Assembly (NCBI GenBank): GCA_900557405.1 | Contig: USSF01000029.1 | Span: 1-27,497 of the forward strand | Direction of reading: 5' to 3' | DNA length: 27,497 nucleotides | Source: an uncultured Prevotella sp. | GTDB taxonomy: Bacteria; Bacteroidota; Bacteroidia; Bacteroidales; Bacteroidaceae | Shown: piece after piece, positions 14,978 to 22,328 of the stretch | How the letters are laid out: each line of letters starts with the position of its first letter | How positions within the stretch are numbered: position 1 is the first letter of the stretch | Translations under genes and position numbers: made by a program | The notes under the pieces: generated by a model | What the model was told of the DNA's origin: nothing | The model's input: only the letters and a program-made list of their open reading frames with translations | Database searches by the model: none

Positions 14978-15200
14978 GAACACCAAGCTTGCTTGATTGT
15001 TATGCTGAGATGCAGCTTATCTTATGCAAAGATACAAAAAACCTGAGATTTATGAATAATTGCAGCAAATATATTGTTTTTCGCCAGAAAAACATACAAG
15101 TATTATTCTTACACTCTATTATTTTTAATAAATTCCGTAATATATATTGCGATTTTTAGGTTTCGTTAGTTTTTCCTATATTTTATTCTGTTTTGGAACT
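14978..15200. other. AT-rich non-coding stretch between divergent lipoprotein genes
   Basis: It holds a second TATCTTTG-like box on the minus strand (15027-15034) without a matching -33 element. Nothing coding was recognised; a 65-codon forward frame here is of chance composition. Confidence 0.45.
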
Positions 15201-15232
15201 ATTGCGGATTAGATGTTTAATACATAACTTTG
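15201..15232 (+). promoter_or_regulatory. promoter of the Asp-rich lipoprotein gene
   Basis: TAACTTTG at 15225-15232 fits the -7 consensus. ATTG at 15201-15204 is a near-match -33 box 20 bp upstream. The leader would be about 105 nt. Confidence 0.55.
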
Positions 15233-15344
15233 CTGCCGGAAGTAGATGTAGCATAATTCTGTCGAAATATAGAGCTAACTATAATATTGGTAATAATACC
15301 ATCAATTATCTTATCTAATTATTAATAACTAAAAGCGAAACACT

Positions 15345-16397
15345 ATGAAACGAAACATCATTTATTCATTTTTCATCGCTCTCGCTTGTATGGGCTTCGT
15401 GGCCTGCGACAGCGACAGCAACGACCAGGATCTGAAATTGCCTGAAGGAGCAAAGCCTTCTTCGAATTTCATCGTAGGCAACTGTGAGGATGAGCAGAAT
15501 GCCAAGGATGCCATAAAAATGGATGTGAAGACATGGGGAGACGGCAGCACAGCCAAGGAGTTCGCCTCTATCGAACTGTTTGCCGACGGCCATTTCCTTA
15601 TCACCACGCCAAATGCCCTCAATGTGCAGAAGCGCGCCCCACGCAAGGCCGGAGCACCTGCATCCATTCTGAAGAGGAACACCCAATCGCCCCTGCTTGC
15701 CCGTGTAGGCGAAGGAACTGACACGGACGACATCGACAACGGCCTGTATATATACGGCACATACACCAAGAAGAAGGAAGGCGTATACATGCTGAGCAAC
15801 AACACGAAGATTGAAATCAAGGACGGAGTGGTGAAGGGAACGGCCACCGTGACCTACACTAACCGCTATGGTGTGGACATCACGATCGTTGTGTCCGTAG
15901 ACTACAACTACAAGCAGGATGCCGCCGTGCGCCAGCTCTGCCGCGCATGGAAGTTCAATGAGTCTGAGGTGTGGCTCTATGCCGACAACAACTGCTTCGC
16001 ATACGGCAAGCAGTGGATGAAACTCGGCAGAGTGATGCAGGAAATCACCATCTCGCCCGAGGCAAAGGAGTGGGGATTTGATGAAGACGACATCCTCGAG
16101 GCCGATGACTGCTGCAAACGCATCGTATTCTCGCCTTGCGGCAGATACATCTGCTTCTTTGCCGACCGCAGCATCGAAGTGGGACGCTGGGAATGGACAG
16201 ATATGAGAAACGGCGTGTTGCGCCTCTGGGAACCTGCCGACCTTGATGACGACGACGATGATGACGACGACGACTGGGCAGACGTTATCGTGCGCTTCGA
16301 CGGCAAGCAGATGAGTCTGTATCAGGACTACAATGATAAGGAGGACGGTGTCAAGTTCCGCTTTATCGGCGTGAGCACATTCACCGCAGGATTCTGA
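15345..16397 (+). CDS. lipoprotein with an uninterrupted ten-Asp run
   Basis: This 350-residue protein has a lipoprotein signal peptide with lipobox GFVAC (Cys21) followed by the acidic DSDSND, which suggests surface export. The middle (about residues 90-190) contains a basic Arg/Lys stretch and then beta-rich sequence (YIYGTYTKKKEGVYML). After about 200 a repeated W/F-rich pattern follows (RAWKFNESEVWLY, GRWEWTDMRNGVLRLW), reminiscent of lipocalin-like beta barrels. Ten consecutive Asp residues (301-310) precede WADVIVRFDGKQMSLYQDY near the C-terminus. The Asp run resembles Ca2+-binding acidic loops, but no EF-hand pattern is seen. No family is recognised. It is a single-gene unit with its own promoter and terminator. 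Confidence 0.8.
   Translation: MKRNIIYSFFIALACMGFVACDSDSNDQDLKLPEGAKPSSNFIVGNCEDEQNAKDAIKMDVKTWGDGSTAKEFASIELFADGHFLITTPNALNVQKRAPRKAGAPASILKRNTQSPLLARVGEGTDTDDIDNGLYIYGTYTKKKEGVYMLSNNTKIEIKDGVVKGTATVTYTNRYGVDITIVVSVDYNYKQDAAVRQLCRAWKFNESEVWLYADNNCFAYGKQWMKLGRVMQEITISPEAKEWGFDEDDILEADDCCKRIVFSPCGRYICFFADRSIEVGRWEWTDMRNGVLRLWEPADLDDDDDDDDDDWADVIVRFDGKQMSLYQDYNDKEDGVKFRFIGVSTFTAGF
16245..16274 (+). repeat. GAC/GAT codon repeat encoding ten Asp
   Basis: Ten successive Asp codons mix GAC and GAT (pattern GAT, three GAC, two GAT, four GAC). The impure repeat should be less slippery than a pure one, but its length could still vary between strains. Confidence 0.9.
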
Positions 16398-16405
16398 TCA
16401 TCCGG

Positions 16406-16424
16406 CGCATGCTGATGGCATGCG
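16406..16424 (+). other. hairpin after the Asp-rich lipoprotein gene
   Basis: CGCATGC and GCATGCG pair perfectly around a 5-base loop. No T-run follows on the plus strand. Confidence 0.5.
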
Positions 16425-16435
16425 GAAAAAACAAT

Positions 16436-16478
16436 AAAGTGTGCCAAAGCTCGCAGATGCGGGTCTTGGCACACTTTT
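16436..16478. terminator. terminator between the lipoprotein and AAA ATPase genes
   Basis: A perfect 12-bp stem (AAAGTGTGCCAA with TTGGCACACTTT) has a 17-base loop and a short T-run on the plus side. It serves the rightward lipoprotein gene; for the leftward ATPase gene it lies beyond the 42-bp repeats. Confidence 0.75.
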
Positions 16479-16599
16479 CTTCATTGGCTTTCCCTCCGGC
16501 CGCCGAACTTCGTTTCTTAATCGTCGAAGCCGACAATTCTTCATTGGCTTTCCCTTCGGCCGCCGAACTTCGTTTCTTCATTCTTCATTCTTCATTATT
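16477..16599. repeat. two 42-bp direct repeats plus CATTCTT heptamers
   Basis: Copies at 16477-16518 and 16537-16578 differ at one base and are exactly 60 bp apart; each contains CGGCCGCCGAAC. The second is followed by three CATTCTT-like heptamers (16579-16599). The block fills the space up to the ATPase stop codon. I believe similar intergenic sequences recur in Prevotella genomes, but this is from memory. Confidence 0.85.
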
Positions 16600-17769
16600 T
16601 TAATACAGAAGACCGAAGGCCCATAGCGGTATGACATTGGCAAAACCGGTCTCAATGTCGTCCTTTACCACATAGGCATTGTCAATCTCCGAAATCTGCT
16701 TCTGTCCTTTCTTGCGTCCTCCTATTTCAAAAGTCATTCCGTCAACAAGAAAGTCGGACACAGGCGAGCACATCACATCCCCCACAACGCGCAACTGGTT
16801 CATGAAAAACGTCTCGCGCACGTTGCCGATGTCTGCCCGTTTCGGCGCCAGCACATAGATAAGATTCGTGTTGTCAAGATAAATCTTCTCCGTCTTGCCC
16901 AGCCCACGGATGCCTCCCACGGCATCGCGCAGTTGCGCAATCATCCCTGCCCGCTCCATATACATCAGATAATCCTGTATGTAGTTGCGGCTGATTCCCG
17001 TCACGTCGGCCAGCTTCTGCATCACCGGCTTGAAGGGCACGCTCTCGGCCACCACCATGAGCAGCTGCTTCAGCTTTCTGCCGATAGATACATTCGTGTT
17101 CAGATACAGTGGGATATCGCTTTCCATTGTCTGTGCAACTACCTGCATCAGTTCGATGTCGTATGCGGCATCCATGCCGAAGGGGTAATATCCGCGGCGC
17201 AGATAGTCGTGGAACAGAGGTAGAGGATGCTCCACTCCCGGTATCCCGTAATCATGCCGCAGCAGCCTTCCCATTGGCAGGGCATCCGTTCTTATGCCAT
17301 GAAACAAATGCAGGTATTCCCTGAACGAGAGTCCCTGCATCTCGTATATCGGCACCCTCCGGCTGAGGTCGGCCATGCCCTTGGTGATTTCAAGGATGGA
17401 AGAACCGGAAATGACCAACTGCAGGTCGGAGTAGCTGTCGAAAATCTGCTTCACTTCCACCGACCACCCCTCATACCTGTGTATCTCGTCGATGAAGAGA
17501 TGCTTGCCGCCCATTTTATAGAAGCGGTCTGCCAGGTCCACGAGCGTATGTGATGCAAAATACAGATGGTCTGCCGATACATAGAGCGTGTCCTTCTCTT
17601 CCAGCTGCATCTTGATATATTGCAGGAGCATCGTGGACTTGCCCACGCCGCGCGGCCCAACCAGTCCCAGGGCATGCCCTCTCCATTCTATTTCGTTGTA
17701 TTTGTAGCGCACCAAGTCCGTGGGAGTCTCCTTGAGCTTGCGCTTGAAATATTCAAATAACTGTTCCAT
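16600..17769 (-). CDS. AAA_14-type ATPase with DUF4143-like C-terminus
   Basis: This 389-residue protein belongs to the common Bacteroidota AAA_14 plus DUF4143 ATPase family. Walker A is GPRGVGKST (residues 38-46), Walker B is HLFIDEIH (90-97) with a following Trp, and sensor-1-like VISGSS lies at about 119-124. The C-terminal half has the winged-helix-like LADVTGISRNYIQDYLMYMERAGMI pattern and a nuclease-like end (VDGMTFEIGGRKKG...SEIDNAYVVKDD). The family's cellular role is poorly known; a link with DNA or with mobile or toxin-antitoxin elements has been suggested. The start ATG at 17769 follows a -7 box and a set of dyads. The protein appears complete. Confidence 0.88.
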   Translation of the reverse strand: MEQLFEYFKRKLKETPTDLVRYKYNEIEWRGHALGLVGPRGVGKSTMLLQYIKMQLEEKDTLYVSADHLYFASHTLVDLADRFYKMGGKHLFIDEIHRYEGWSVEVKQIFDSYSDLQLVISGSSILEITKGMADLSRRVPIYEMQGLSFREYLHLFHGIRTDALPMGRLLRHDYGIPGVEHPLPLFHDYLRRGYYPFGMDAAYDIELMQVVAQTMESDIPLYLNTNVSIGRKLKQLLMVVAESVPFKPVMQKLADVTGISRNYIQDYLMYMERAGMIAQLRDAVGGIRGLGKTEKIYLDNTNLIYVLAPKRADIGNVRETFFMNQLRVVGDVMCSPVSDFLVDGMTFEIGGRKKGQKQISEIDNAYVVKDDIETGFANVIPLWAFGLLY

Positions 17770-17786
17770 ATAGCCTGCTTTTTCTG

Positions 17787-17884
17787 CAAATATAGTGATT
17801 TTGCATCAATCTGATGCAGTTTTTGATGAAAACTGCACGAACTTCGTGCAATATTTGCCGAAAACTGCATGGATTTCGTGCAAT
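17787..17884 (-). promoter_or_regulatory. promoter with stacked dyads ahead of the AAA ATPase gene
   Basis: On the minus strand a TATATTTG -7 box lies at 17787-17794, without a good -33 box. Overlapping inverted repeats follow: TGCATCA/TGATGCA (17802-17818), TGCAGTTTT/AAAACTGCA (17815-17837) and TGCACGAA/TTCGTGCA (17834-17850). A 24-bp segment (17829-17852) recurs at 17861-17884 with three changes, at a 32-bp period. The layout suggests a multi-site operator. Confidence 0.6.
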
Positions 17885-17898
17885 CAGGGCTGTTTCCC

Positions 17899-18792
17899 TC
17901 AAGCCTCGTTCTGTCGGTAAACCATCGGCGACACGCCCACCTGCTTCTTGAAGAAAGTTCCGAAAGCCGAGGGATTGGGAAAGTTCAGCAGGTCGGCAAT
18001 CTCCTTAATGCTCTTGTCGGTGGTGCTGATGAGCGAGATAGCCTTCTTGGTGATGGCCTTGAATACGAGCTGCTGCACGGTGCAGCCCGACACCGACTTG
18101 ACGAGCGACGTGAGGTATTTGGGCGACAGACACAGGCGGTCGGCATAGAAGCTCACGCTGCGTTCGCTGATATAGTGGCGGTCAATGAGTTGCATGAGCT
18201 GCATGAAGGTGTCGAGCTTGCGGCTCGGTTCGTTGTCGCCGTCCTTCGACAGCTCGCGGAATATGCTGCAGAGCCTGTAGGTCAGCGAGAGCAGAAGCAG
18301 CCGTCGCTCGTTCGAGGCAAACACGTTGTCGTCGCAGTTGCCGGCAGCCAGCAGTTCCGAATACTTCGTCAGCTCCGCTTCATGTCCCGTCGGCATCACC
18401 CGGCACGCCCTCGGGTTGAGGATGTTCATGAACCTCATCCCCACCACCGTACTGCCCAGGATGTTGCGTATGGAGTCCACGCGATACAGGATTATCGCCA
18501 CGGCGCAGTCGTCGCTCCGCCCCGTTATGGAGAAGTACGCCCCATGGGAGAAGAACGCCGTTTCGCCCCTGCCCACCTCGTATTCCGCATCCTCGCAGCG
18601 GAACGAGAAGCTGCCCTCGGCACACACGATAATCCCCACGTCGGCAACGCGGAAATTATCATAAAACGCTTTCGGGAAATCCCTTATCGTGCCACACGAG
18701 CAGCAGATATCCTCATCTCCCGCCATCTGCCGTTCGAGAATCCCCACGTCGTTACAGTTTCTTATATTAATGTCCTCATTGTTTTCTTTCAT
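17899..18792 (-). CDS. AraC-family transcriptional regulator
   Basis: This 297-residue protein has an N-terminal cupin-like sensing domain (about residues 25-110, with FSFRCEDAEYEVGRGETAFF) and a C-terminal AraC/XylS double HTH (about 200-297). The first HTH includes VSFYADRLCLSPKYLTSLVKSVSG, the second SIKEIADLLNFPNPSAFGTFFKKQVGVSPMVYR, which is the family signature. It should bind DNA in response to a small molecule that cannot be named. It is transcribed alone from its own consensus promoter. Possible targets nearby are the AAA ATPase gene directly downstream or the efflux operon 1.8 kb away; AraC regulators often accompany such efflux operons in Bacteroidota, but here the two are not adjacent. 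Confidence 0.92.
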   Translation of the reverse strand: MKENNEDINIRNCNDVGILERQMAGDEDICCSCGTIRDFPKAFYDNFRVADVGIIVCAEGSFSFRCEDAEYEVGRGETAFFSHGAYFSITGRSDDCAVAIILYRVDSIRNILGSTVVGMRFMNILNPRACRVMPTGHEAELTKYSELLAAGNCDDNVFASNERRLLLLSLTYRLCSIFRELSKDGDNEPSRKLDTFMQLMQLIDRHYISERSVSFYADRLCLSPKYLTSLVKSVSGCTVQQLVFKAITKKAISLISTTDKSIKEIADLLNFPNPSAFGTFFKKQVGVSPMVYRQNEA

Positions 18793-18814
18793 AGCGTTTG
18801 CAGTTTATTCTTTG

Positions 18815-18845
18815 CAAAGGTAATGCAAATCGAAGGCATTTCAAA
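18815..18845 (-). promoter_or_regulatory. promoter of the AraC-family gene
   Basis: On the minus strand TTTG (18842-18845) and TACCTTTG (18815-18822) are 19 bp apart, a full consensus match. The spacer and -7 box form the 26-bp block shared with 14952-14977. The leader is about 17 nt. Confidence 0.75.
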
Positions 18846-19128
18846 GTGAAATCATTCATTTTAACCCAAATCGGTCATTAGGGCTTGCTTGGATTTGTTT
18901 TGCAATCCCATGCTGATGTGGGGGAGTTATCGCCGTGGCTTCTTCCGTACCACGCTCCCCATTTCCTTCCAGTCTCATCATGTTCAGATGGATGGCAGTC
19001 ATGCAGCACGATTCTTAGAATTGTTACAAGCAATAATTATTGCTATATAAAAACATTATCGCATAATAACGCTCAAAGAAAGGAGCAAAAAAACATGGGA
19101 AATTTGGAAAACTGTTGTATATTTGTAG
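18846..19128. other. non-coding region upstream of the truncated nuclease gene
   Basis: It contains the perfect 16-bp palindrome AGCAATAATTATTGCT (19029-19044) and, at its end, a TATATTTG -7-like box (19118-19125) without a correctly spaced TTTG. Short open frames here show no recognisable protein. Confidence 0.5.
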
Positions 19129-19968
19129 AAGATAAGCTGCACCTTCGATGAAGCTGTAGCGCTGTTGACGGCTCATTATGACGGCTACCATTTCAGTCAT
19201 GATAACATGGTGGATGTTTTCAACCCGTTCAGTCTTATCAATGCCCTCGCCGATTCCAAGTTGAGAAACTATTGGGCTTCGTCTGGCGCAACCTCGTTGC
19301 TTCCTAAGTTTGTTGACGACATGGAAATAAGACTGAAGAACTTTGAGAATTGTCCGATAGACCGCGATATCCTTGAAACTTCTGACGTGACAGGTGGTGG
19401 AGCCGAACTGTTTCTCTATCAGTCGGGTTATCTTACGATAAAGGGTTATCTGGATGGCATTTATTTGCTTGGCATCCCAAACTATGAAGTCCGCAAGGCT
19501 CTATACAAGATTGTCTTGCCCGCCTTGACGTTGCAATCGGACGCACAGGTAATAACCACTCAAAGCATGTTGTTGTATTCCCTAAAGCTTGGCAATCTCA
19601 CCGAAGCCATGAAATGCCTGAAGGCCCTCATTGCGGATGTGCCCTACAGCAACAAGAAACTTGCAAGCATGGATATGGAGGAACGCTACCGCCTTATATT
19701 GAGCACCATATTCAATGCCATCGGCTGCCGGGTGGAAGTGGAGAAGATGATTGCCACGGGCAGGATTGACATGGTGGTGGAAACTACCAACATCATCTAT
19801 GTCCTTGAATTGAAGCTTAGCAACAACGGCGGCATTGACGCTGCCACCGAACAAATCAGAGCCAAGCAATATATCGAACCTTTCAAGGCTGACAAACGCA
19901 AGGTGACAGCTCTTGCCATAGAACTGGATGACAAGGGAAAGGGATTGACTGACTGGAAAGAAGTGTAG
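19129..19968 (+). pseudogene. PD-(D/E)XK nuclease (PDDEXK_9) gene lacking its AAA-ATPase-like N-terminus
   Basis: The conceptual protein opens right after a TAG with KISCTFDEAVALLTAHYDGYHF, which is an internal segment of the AAA-ATPase_like/PDDEXK_9 family (about 510-530 residues when complete); no ATG is in position and the first usable start is TTG at 19165 (267 residues). The ATPase half, with Walker motifs, is missing. The nuclease half is intact: from the TTG, Asp202 in GRIDMVV, Glu215-x-Lys217 in VLELKL, and Gln230 in ATEQIRAKQY. A promoter-like TATATTTG directly precedes the remnant, suggesting one internal deletion removed the first half. It could be dead or could yield a stand-alone nuclease domain. 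Confidence 0.8.
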
Positions 19969-20202
19969 TATTTTTTTAGAAAAGTATCAAAGTATCTTCA
20001 ATGGCAACAATCATGTCGTTAACGACTGCCACGCATGGAGATTTGTCTTTTCTCTTGATAATCATCGTTCGCAAGACTTAAACCAATAAGGCTTATCTCC
20101 TCGTCAACTCGTCAACTTGTTTACTCGTCAACTTCCAATAATATATAGTATGTGACGGTGGATATTCTTTTTCCAATAAAAAAATTTTTTTTTCTTTTTC
20201 AA
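19969..20202. other. non-coding stretch before the repeat element
   Basis: No gene is seen. Apart from the CTCGTCAA octamers at 20100-20134, it ends in long A and T runs (about 20178-20200) that border the CCCTCAC element, echoing the A-rich flanks on its other side. Confidence 0.5.
20100..20134 (+). repeat. CTCGTCAA octamer repeat
   Basis: Units start at 20100, 20108, 20116 (degenerate, CTTGTTTA) and 20124, so four 8-bp units plus a partial one lie in tandem. Its function is unknown. Confidence 0.8.
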
Positions 20203-20366
20203 CCCTCACACCCTCACAATCCGGCTGGAACCCCTGTGTTTATCGGGGTTTCAGAGGTGAGGGTAAGTGTGAGGGTAAGTGTGTCAACCCTCACACCCTG
20301 AACATTTAACAAAAGTACCAAAAAAGCAAAGCTATCTGGTACCAAGAGTTCTGCATAGGTATACCA

Positions 20367-20389
20367 ACAGTGCAGCTATGCTGCACTGT
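20367..20389. other. perfect 10-bp hairpin
   Basis: ACAGTGCAGC (20367-20376) and GCTGCACTGT (20380-20389) pair perfectly around the loop TAT. It directly precedes the 22-bp tandem repeat. Confidence 0.8.
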
Positions 20390-20477
20390 CAGCAAACCAT
20401 AGCTTTGTTGCCAGCAAACCATAGCTTTGTTGCCAGCAAACCATAGCTTTGCTGCCAGCAAACCATAGCTTTTGACC
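20390..20477. repeat. four tandem 22-bp repeats
   Basis: The unit CAGCAAACCATAGCTTTGTTGC occurs at 20390, 20412, 20434 (one change) and 20456 (last bases diverged). No spacers separate them. ATAGCTTTG in the first three copies is complementary to CAAAGCTAT at 20327-20335. Confidence 0.9.
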
Positions 20478-20630
20478 ACATTTACCCTCATACCCTCACC
20501 TTTATCCTCATTTTTACCCTCACACCCTCACCTCTACCCTCACCACGTTTGCTGTTGATTGTCAGTTGGTTAAGGGGGGAAGTGAGGGTGTGAGGGTAAG
20601 AAAAGAAAAAAATATTTTTTGTTTAGGGAC

Positions 20631-22328
20631 TTAATAATTCACGTACCACTCCCTTGTGTCCTTGGATATGTCACGCTTGGGCCACGGCACGGCGAGCATC
20701 AGTCCGGCGAGGATGATGCAGGCGTATATCGTCCAGCCGGACATCTCCTTTATTGCCGACAGGGTGGCCTGCACCTGCACCTTGCCCTTGGCGGAGAGAG
20801 CAGCCATGTTCTGCGCCTCCGTCTCGCTCTTGCCCTGGTATTGCATGCCGCGGGCGGTCATGTCGTAGGTGGAAGCCGTCTCGGCATTGGTGCGGTCGTA
20901 GTCGTGGGCATAGCGAGTGATGTAGTATTGCTGACGGTATTGGAAGACGGTCTGATAAAGAGCCGAACCGATGCCCGGCGCTATAACCATACGCACCGTG
21001 AGCATTATGCAGACCCATGTGGACAGCAGCTTGTAGGGCATGCGCTGGTTGGCATACACGGCGATGAGCGAATAGAGCAGCATCATTCCCGTGGCACGTA
21101 TGATGACTGGCCACTTCATGCGCTCGAACATTCCTGCCGTCTGCACCTCGAAATACATAAACAGCGAGGCGGCGGCTATCAGGATGAAGCCCATGGCGAA
21201 AAACCATTTGAAGTGAACGCCCTTGTTGTTGAGCAGCAGGATGATTACCGTTCCGAGGAAATATCCTAACAGCACCCAGTTGCCGAGCACCGCAATCTGT
21301 ATCTGGTCGGCTTTCATTCCCACACCAACGAAGATGTTGACGAGCATCGAACTGGAATTGCATATCATCAGTCCGATGAAGAGCAGGATACCGCCCTGTA
21401 TGCTGCGCGACTTGAACGCCTTGAGCATGAAGTAAGGCGAGCGGCGCGTCTTTTCCAGATAGAAGAAAAGGAGCGACGATACCACGCATATCACCGTTGC
21501 CCAACGGATATTCGGGCTGTCATACCAGTCGTACACCTTGCCGTAGACCGTGACGTATACGAACGAGCAGCACATCAGACAGAACACCACCACATTGCCG
21601 AACTTGGAGAACGACAGGGGCATGTGCTTAGTGGGGTAGGGGTTGTATGGCATGCAGAGCAGAGTGATGAGCAACGCCACGAGGATTGCTCCGAGCATGG
21701 CATAGTAGACCATCTGCCACTGGTAGTTGTAGGCGAACCACGCCGTTATCCACGTGCCTATCTGCCCCAGAAGCATGAAGAAGAAATAGATTATCGGCTG
21801 ACTCGCCTTCTTCTCCGTGTCGAGGGCGTCCCATCCGGCTTCATCCTTCGGCTCGTTGCCCGGCGTCACGTTGCGTGTGGCTTCGATGCCGAAGCCGTAT
21901 TTGATGAGCGTGAAGAGGTTGCACATGAGCAGCGTCTGTCTGACGAAGCCCATGATGAGGCTGTTCAGCGCGAGAATGAACAAGCTGTCGGTGTTAGCAC
22001 AGATGTAACTCTGCACGGCGAGTAGGGAGAACCCCACGAGACACATCATCTTCTGCCGTCGCACGCTGACCAGCGCATAGAAGAACGGCGAGAACGCCGC
22101 CATGCCGATCGACGTGACAAAGCTGATGAATGCGATGTGTTCTGACTGGATGCCGAGCCCGCCCACCATCTCACTGCTGTTCACGGTGTATGCACCGCTC
22201 ACCGTCATGATAGGTATGAAAAGTATGACGAGGAAGGCGATGCCAAGAGGCTTCGGCACCCAGTTGTAGAACGGAAAATTCTTCGGCAGGTGTTCCGGCA
22301 CTGCCGTATATATCTCTGCCTGTGTCAT
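20631..22328 (-). CDS. MFS efflux transporter, DHA2/EmrB-like, 14 membrane segments
   Basis: This 565-residue protein is an inner-membrane drug:proton antiporter of the major facilitator superfamily. The hydropathy pattern fits about 14 membrane helices, starting with the segment around residues 29-49 and including LIMGFVRQTLLMCNLF, IIYFFFMLLGQIGTWITAW, GGILLFIGLMICNSSS, GNWVLLGYFLGTVIILLL and a last helix near TIYACIILAGLMLAV. A long periplasmic loop lies before the last helix (Gln/Tyr-rich, then about 40 polar residues), as is usual in EmrB-like transporters. The start ATG overlaps the HlyD stop as ATGA, which implies translational coupling. It is the last gene of a TolC-HlyD-MFS operon. 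The substrate is unknown. Confidence 0.92.
   Translation of the reverse strand: MTQAEIYTAVPEHLPKNFPFYNWVPKPLGIAFLVILFIPIMTVSGAYTVNSSEMVGGLGIQSEHIAFISFVTSIGMAAFSPFFYALVSVRRQKMMCLVGFSLLAVQSYICANTDSLFILALNSLIMGFVRQTLLMCNLFTLIKYGFGIEATRNVTPGNEPKDEAGWDALDTEKKASQPIIYFFFMLLGQIGTWITAWFAYNYQWQMVYYAMLGAILVALLITLLCMPYNPYPTKHMPLSFSKFGNVVVFCLMCCSFVYVTVYGKVYDWYDSPNIRWATVICVVSSLLFFYLEKTRRSPYFMLKAFKSRSIQGGILLFIGLMICNSSSMLVNIFVGVGMKADQIQIAVLGNWVLLGYFLGTVIILLLNNKGVHFKWFFAMGFILIAAASLFMYFEVQTAGMFERMKWPVIIRATGMMLLYSLIAVYANQRMPYKLLSTWVCIMLTVRMVIAPGIGSALYQTVFQYRQQYYITRYAHDYDRTNAETASTYDMTARGMQYQGKSETEAQNMAALSAKGKVQVQATLSAIKEMSGWTIYACIILAGLMLAVPWPKRDISKDTREWYVNY

Larger units (their letters stand above)
20203..20596. 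repeat. 394-bp composite non-coding element bounded by inverted CCCTCAC dimers
   Basis: CCCTCACACCCTCAC (20203-20217) and its exact reverse complement GTGAGGGTGTGAGGG (20582-20596) bound the element; both have A/T-run flanks outside. Inside are further CCCTCAC units at 20288, 20493, 20517, 20525 and 20537 and reversed units at 20257 and 20269, so 11 heptamers in all. Between them lie a hairpin at 20227-20252 (GGAACCCC with GGGGTTTC), a 10-bp hairpin at 20367-20389 and a 22-bp tandem repeat. It carries no plausible gene and ends 34 bp from the stop of the efflux operon. It looks like a miniature repeat element or an iteron-like protein-binding array; I do not recognise it. Confidence 0.7.

Noticed and set aside
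14962..15159. 65-codon forward frame in the intergenic region
   Set aside because: AT-rich chance composition, with no promoter at the proper place and no recognisable motif.
16381..16581. Minus-strand 66-codon frame with an internal repeat
   Set aside because: Its repeat is just the 42-bp DNA repeat read in frame, and it overlaps a terminator.
20390..20477. CRISPR array
   Set aside because: The 22-bp units are directly adjacent with no spacers, and no cas gene is present.
20306..20491. Minus-strand 61-codon frame over the tandem repeat
   Set aside because: The 22-bp unit is not a multiple of three, so successive copies are read in different frames; no signal peptide or start context.
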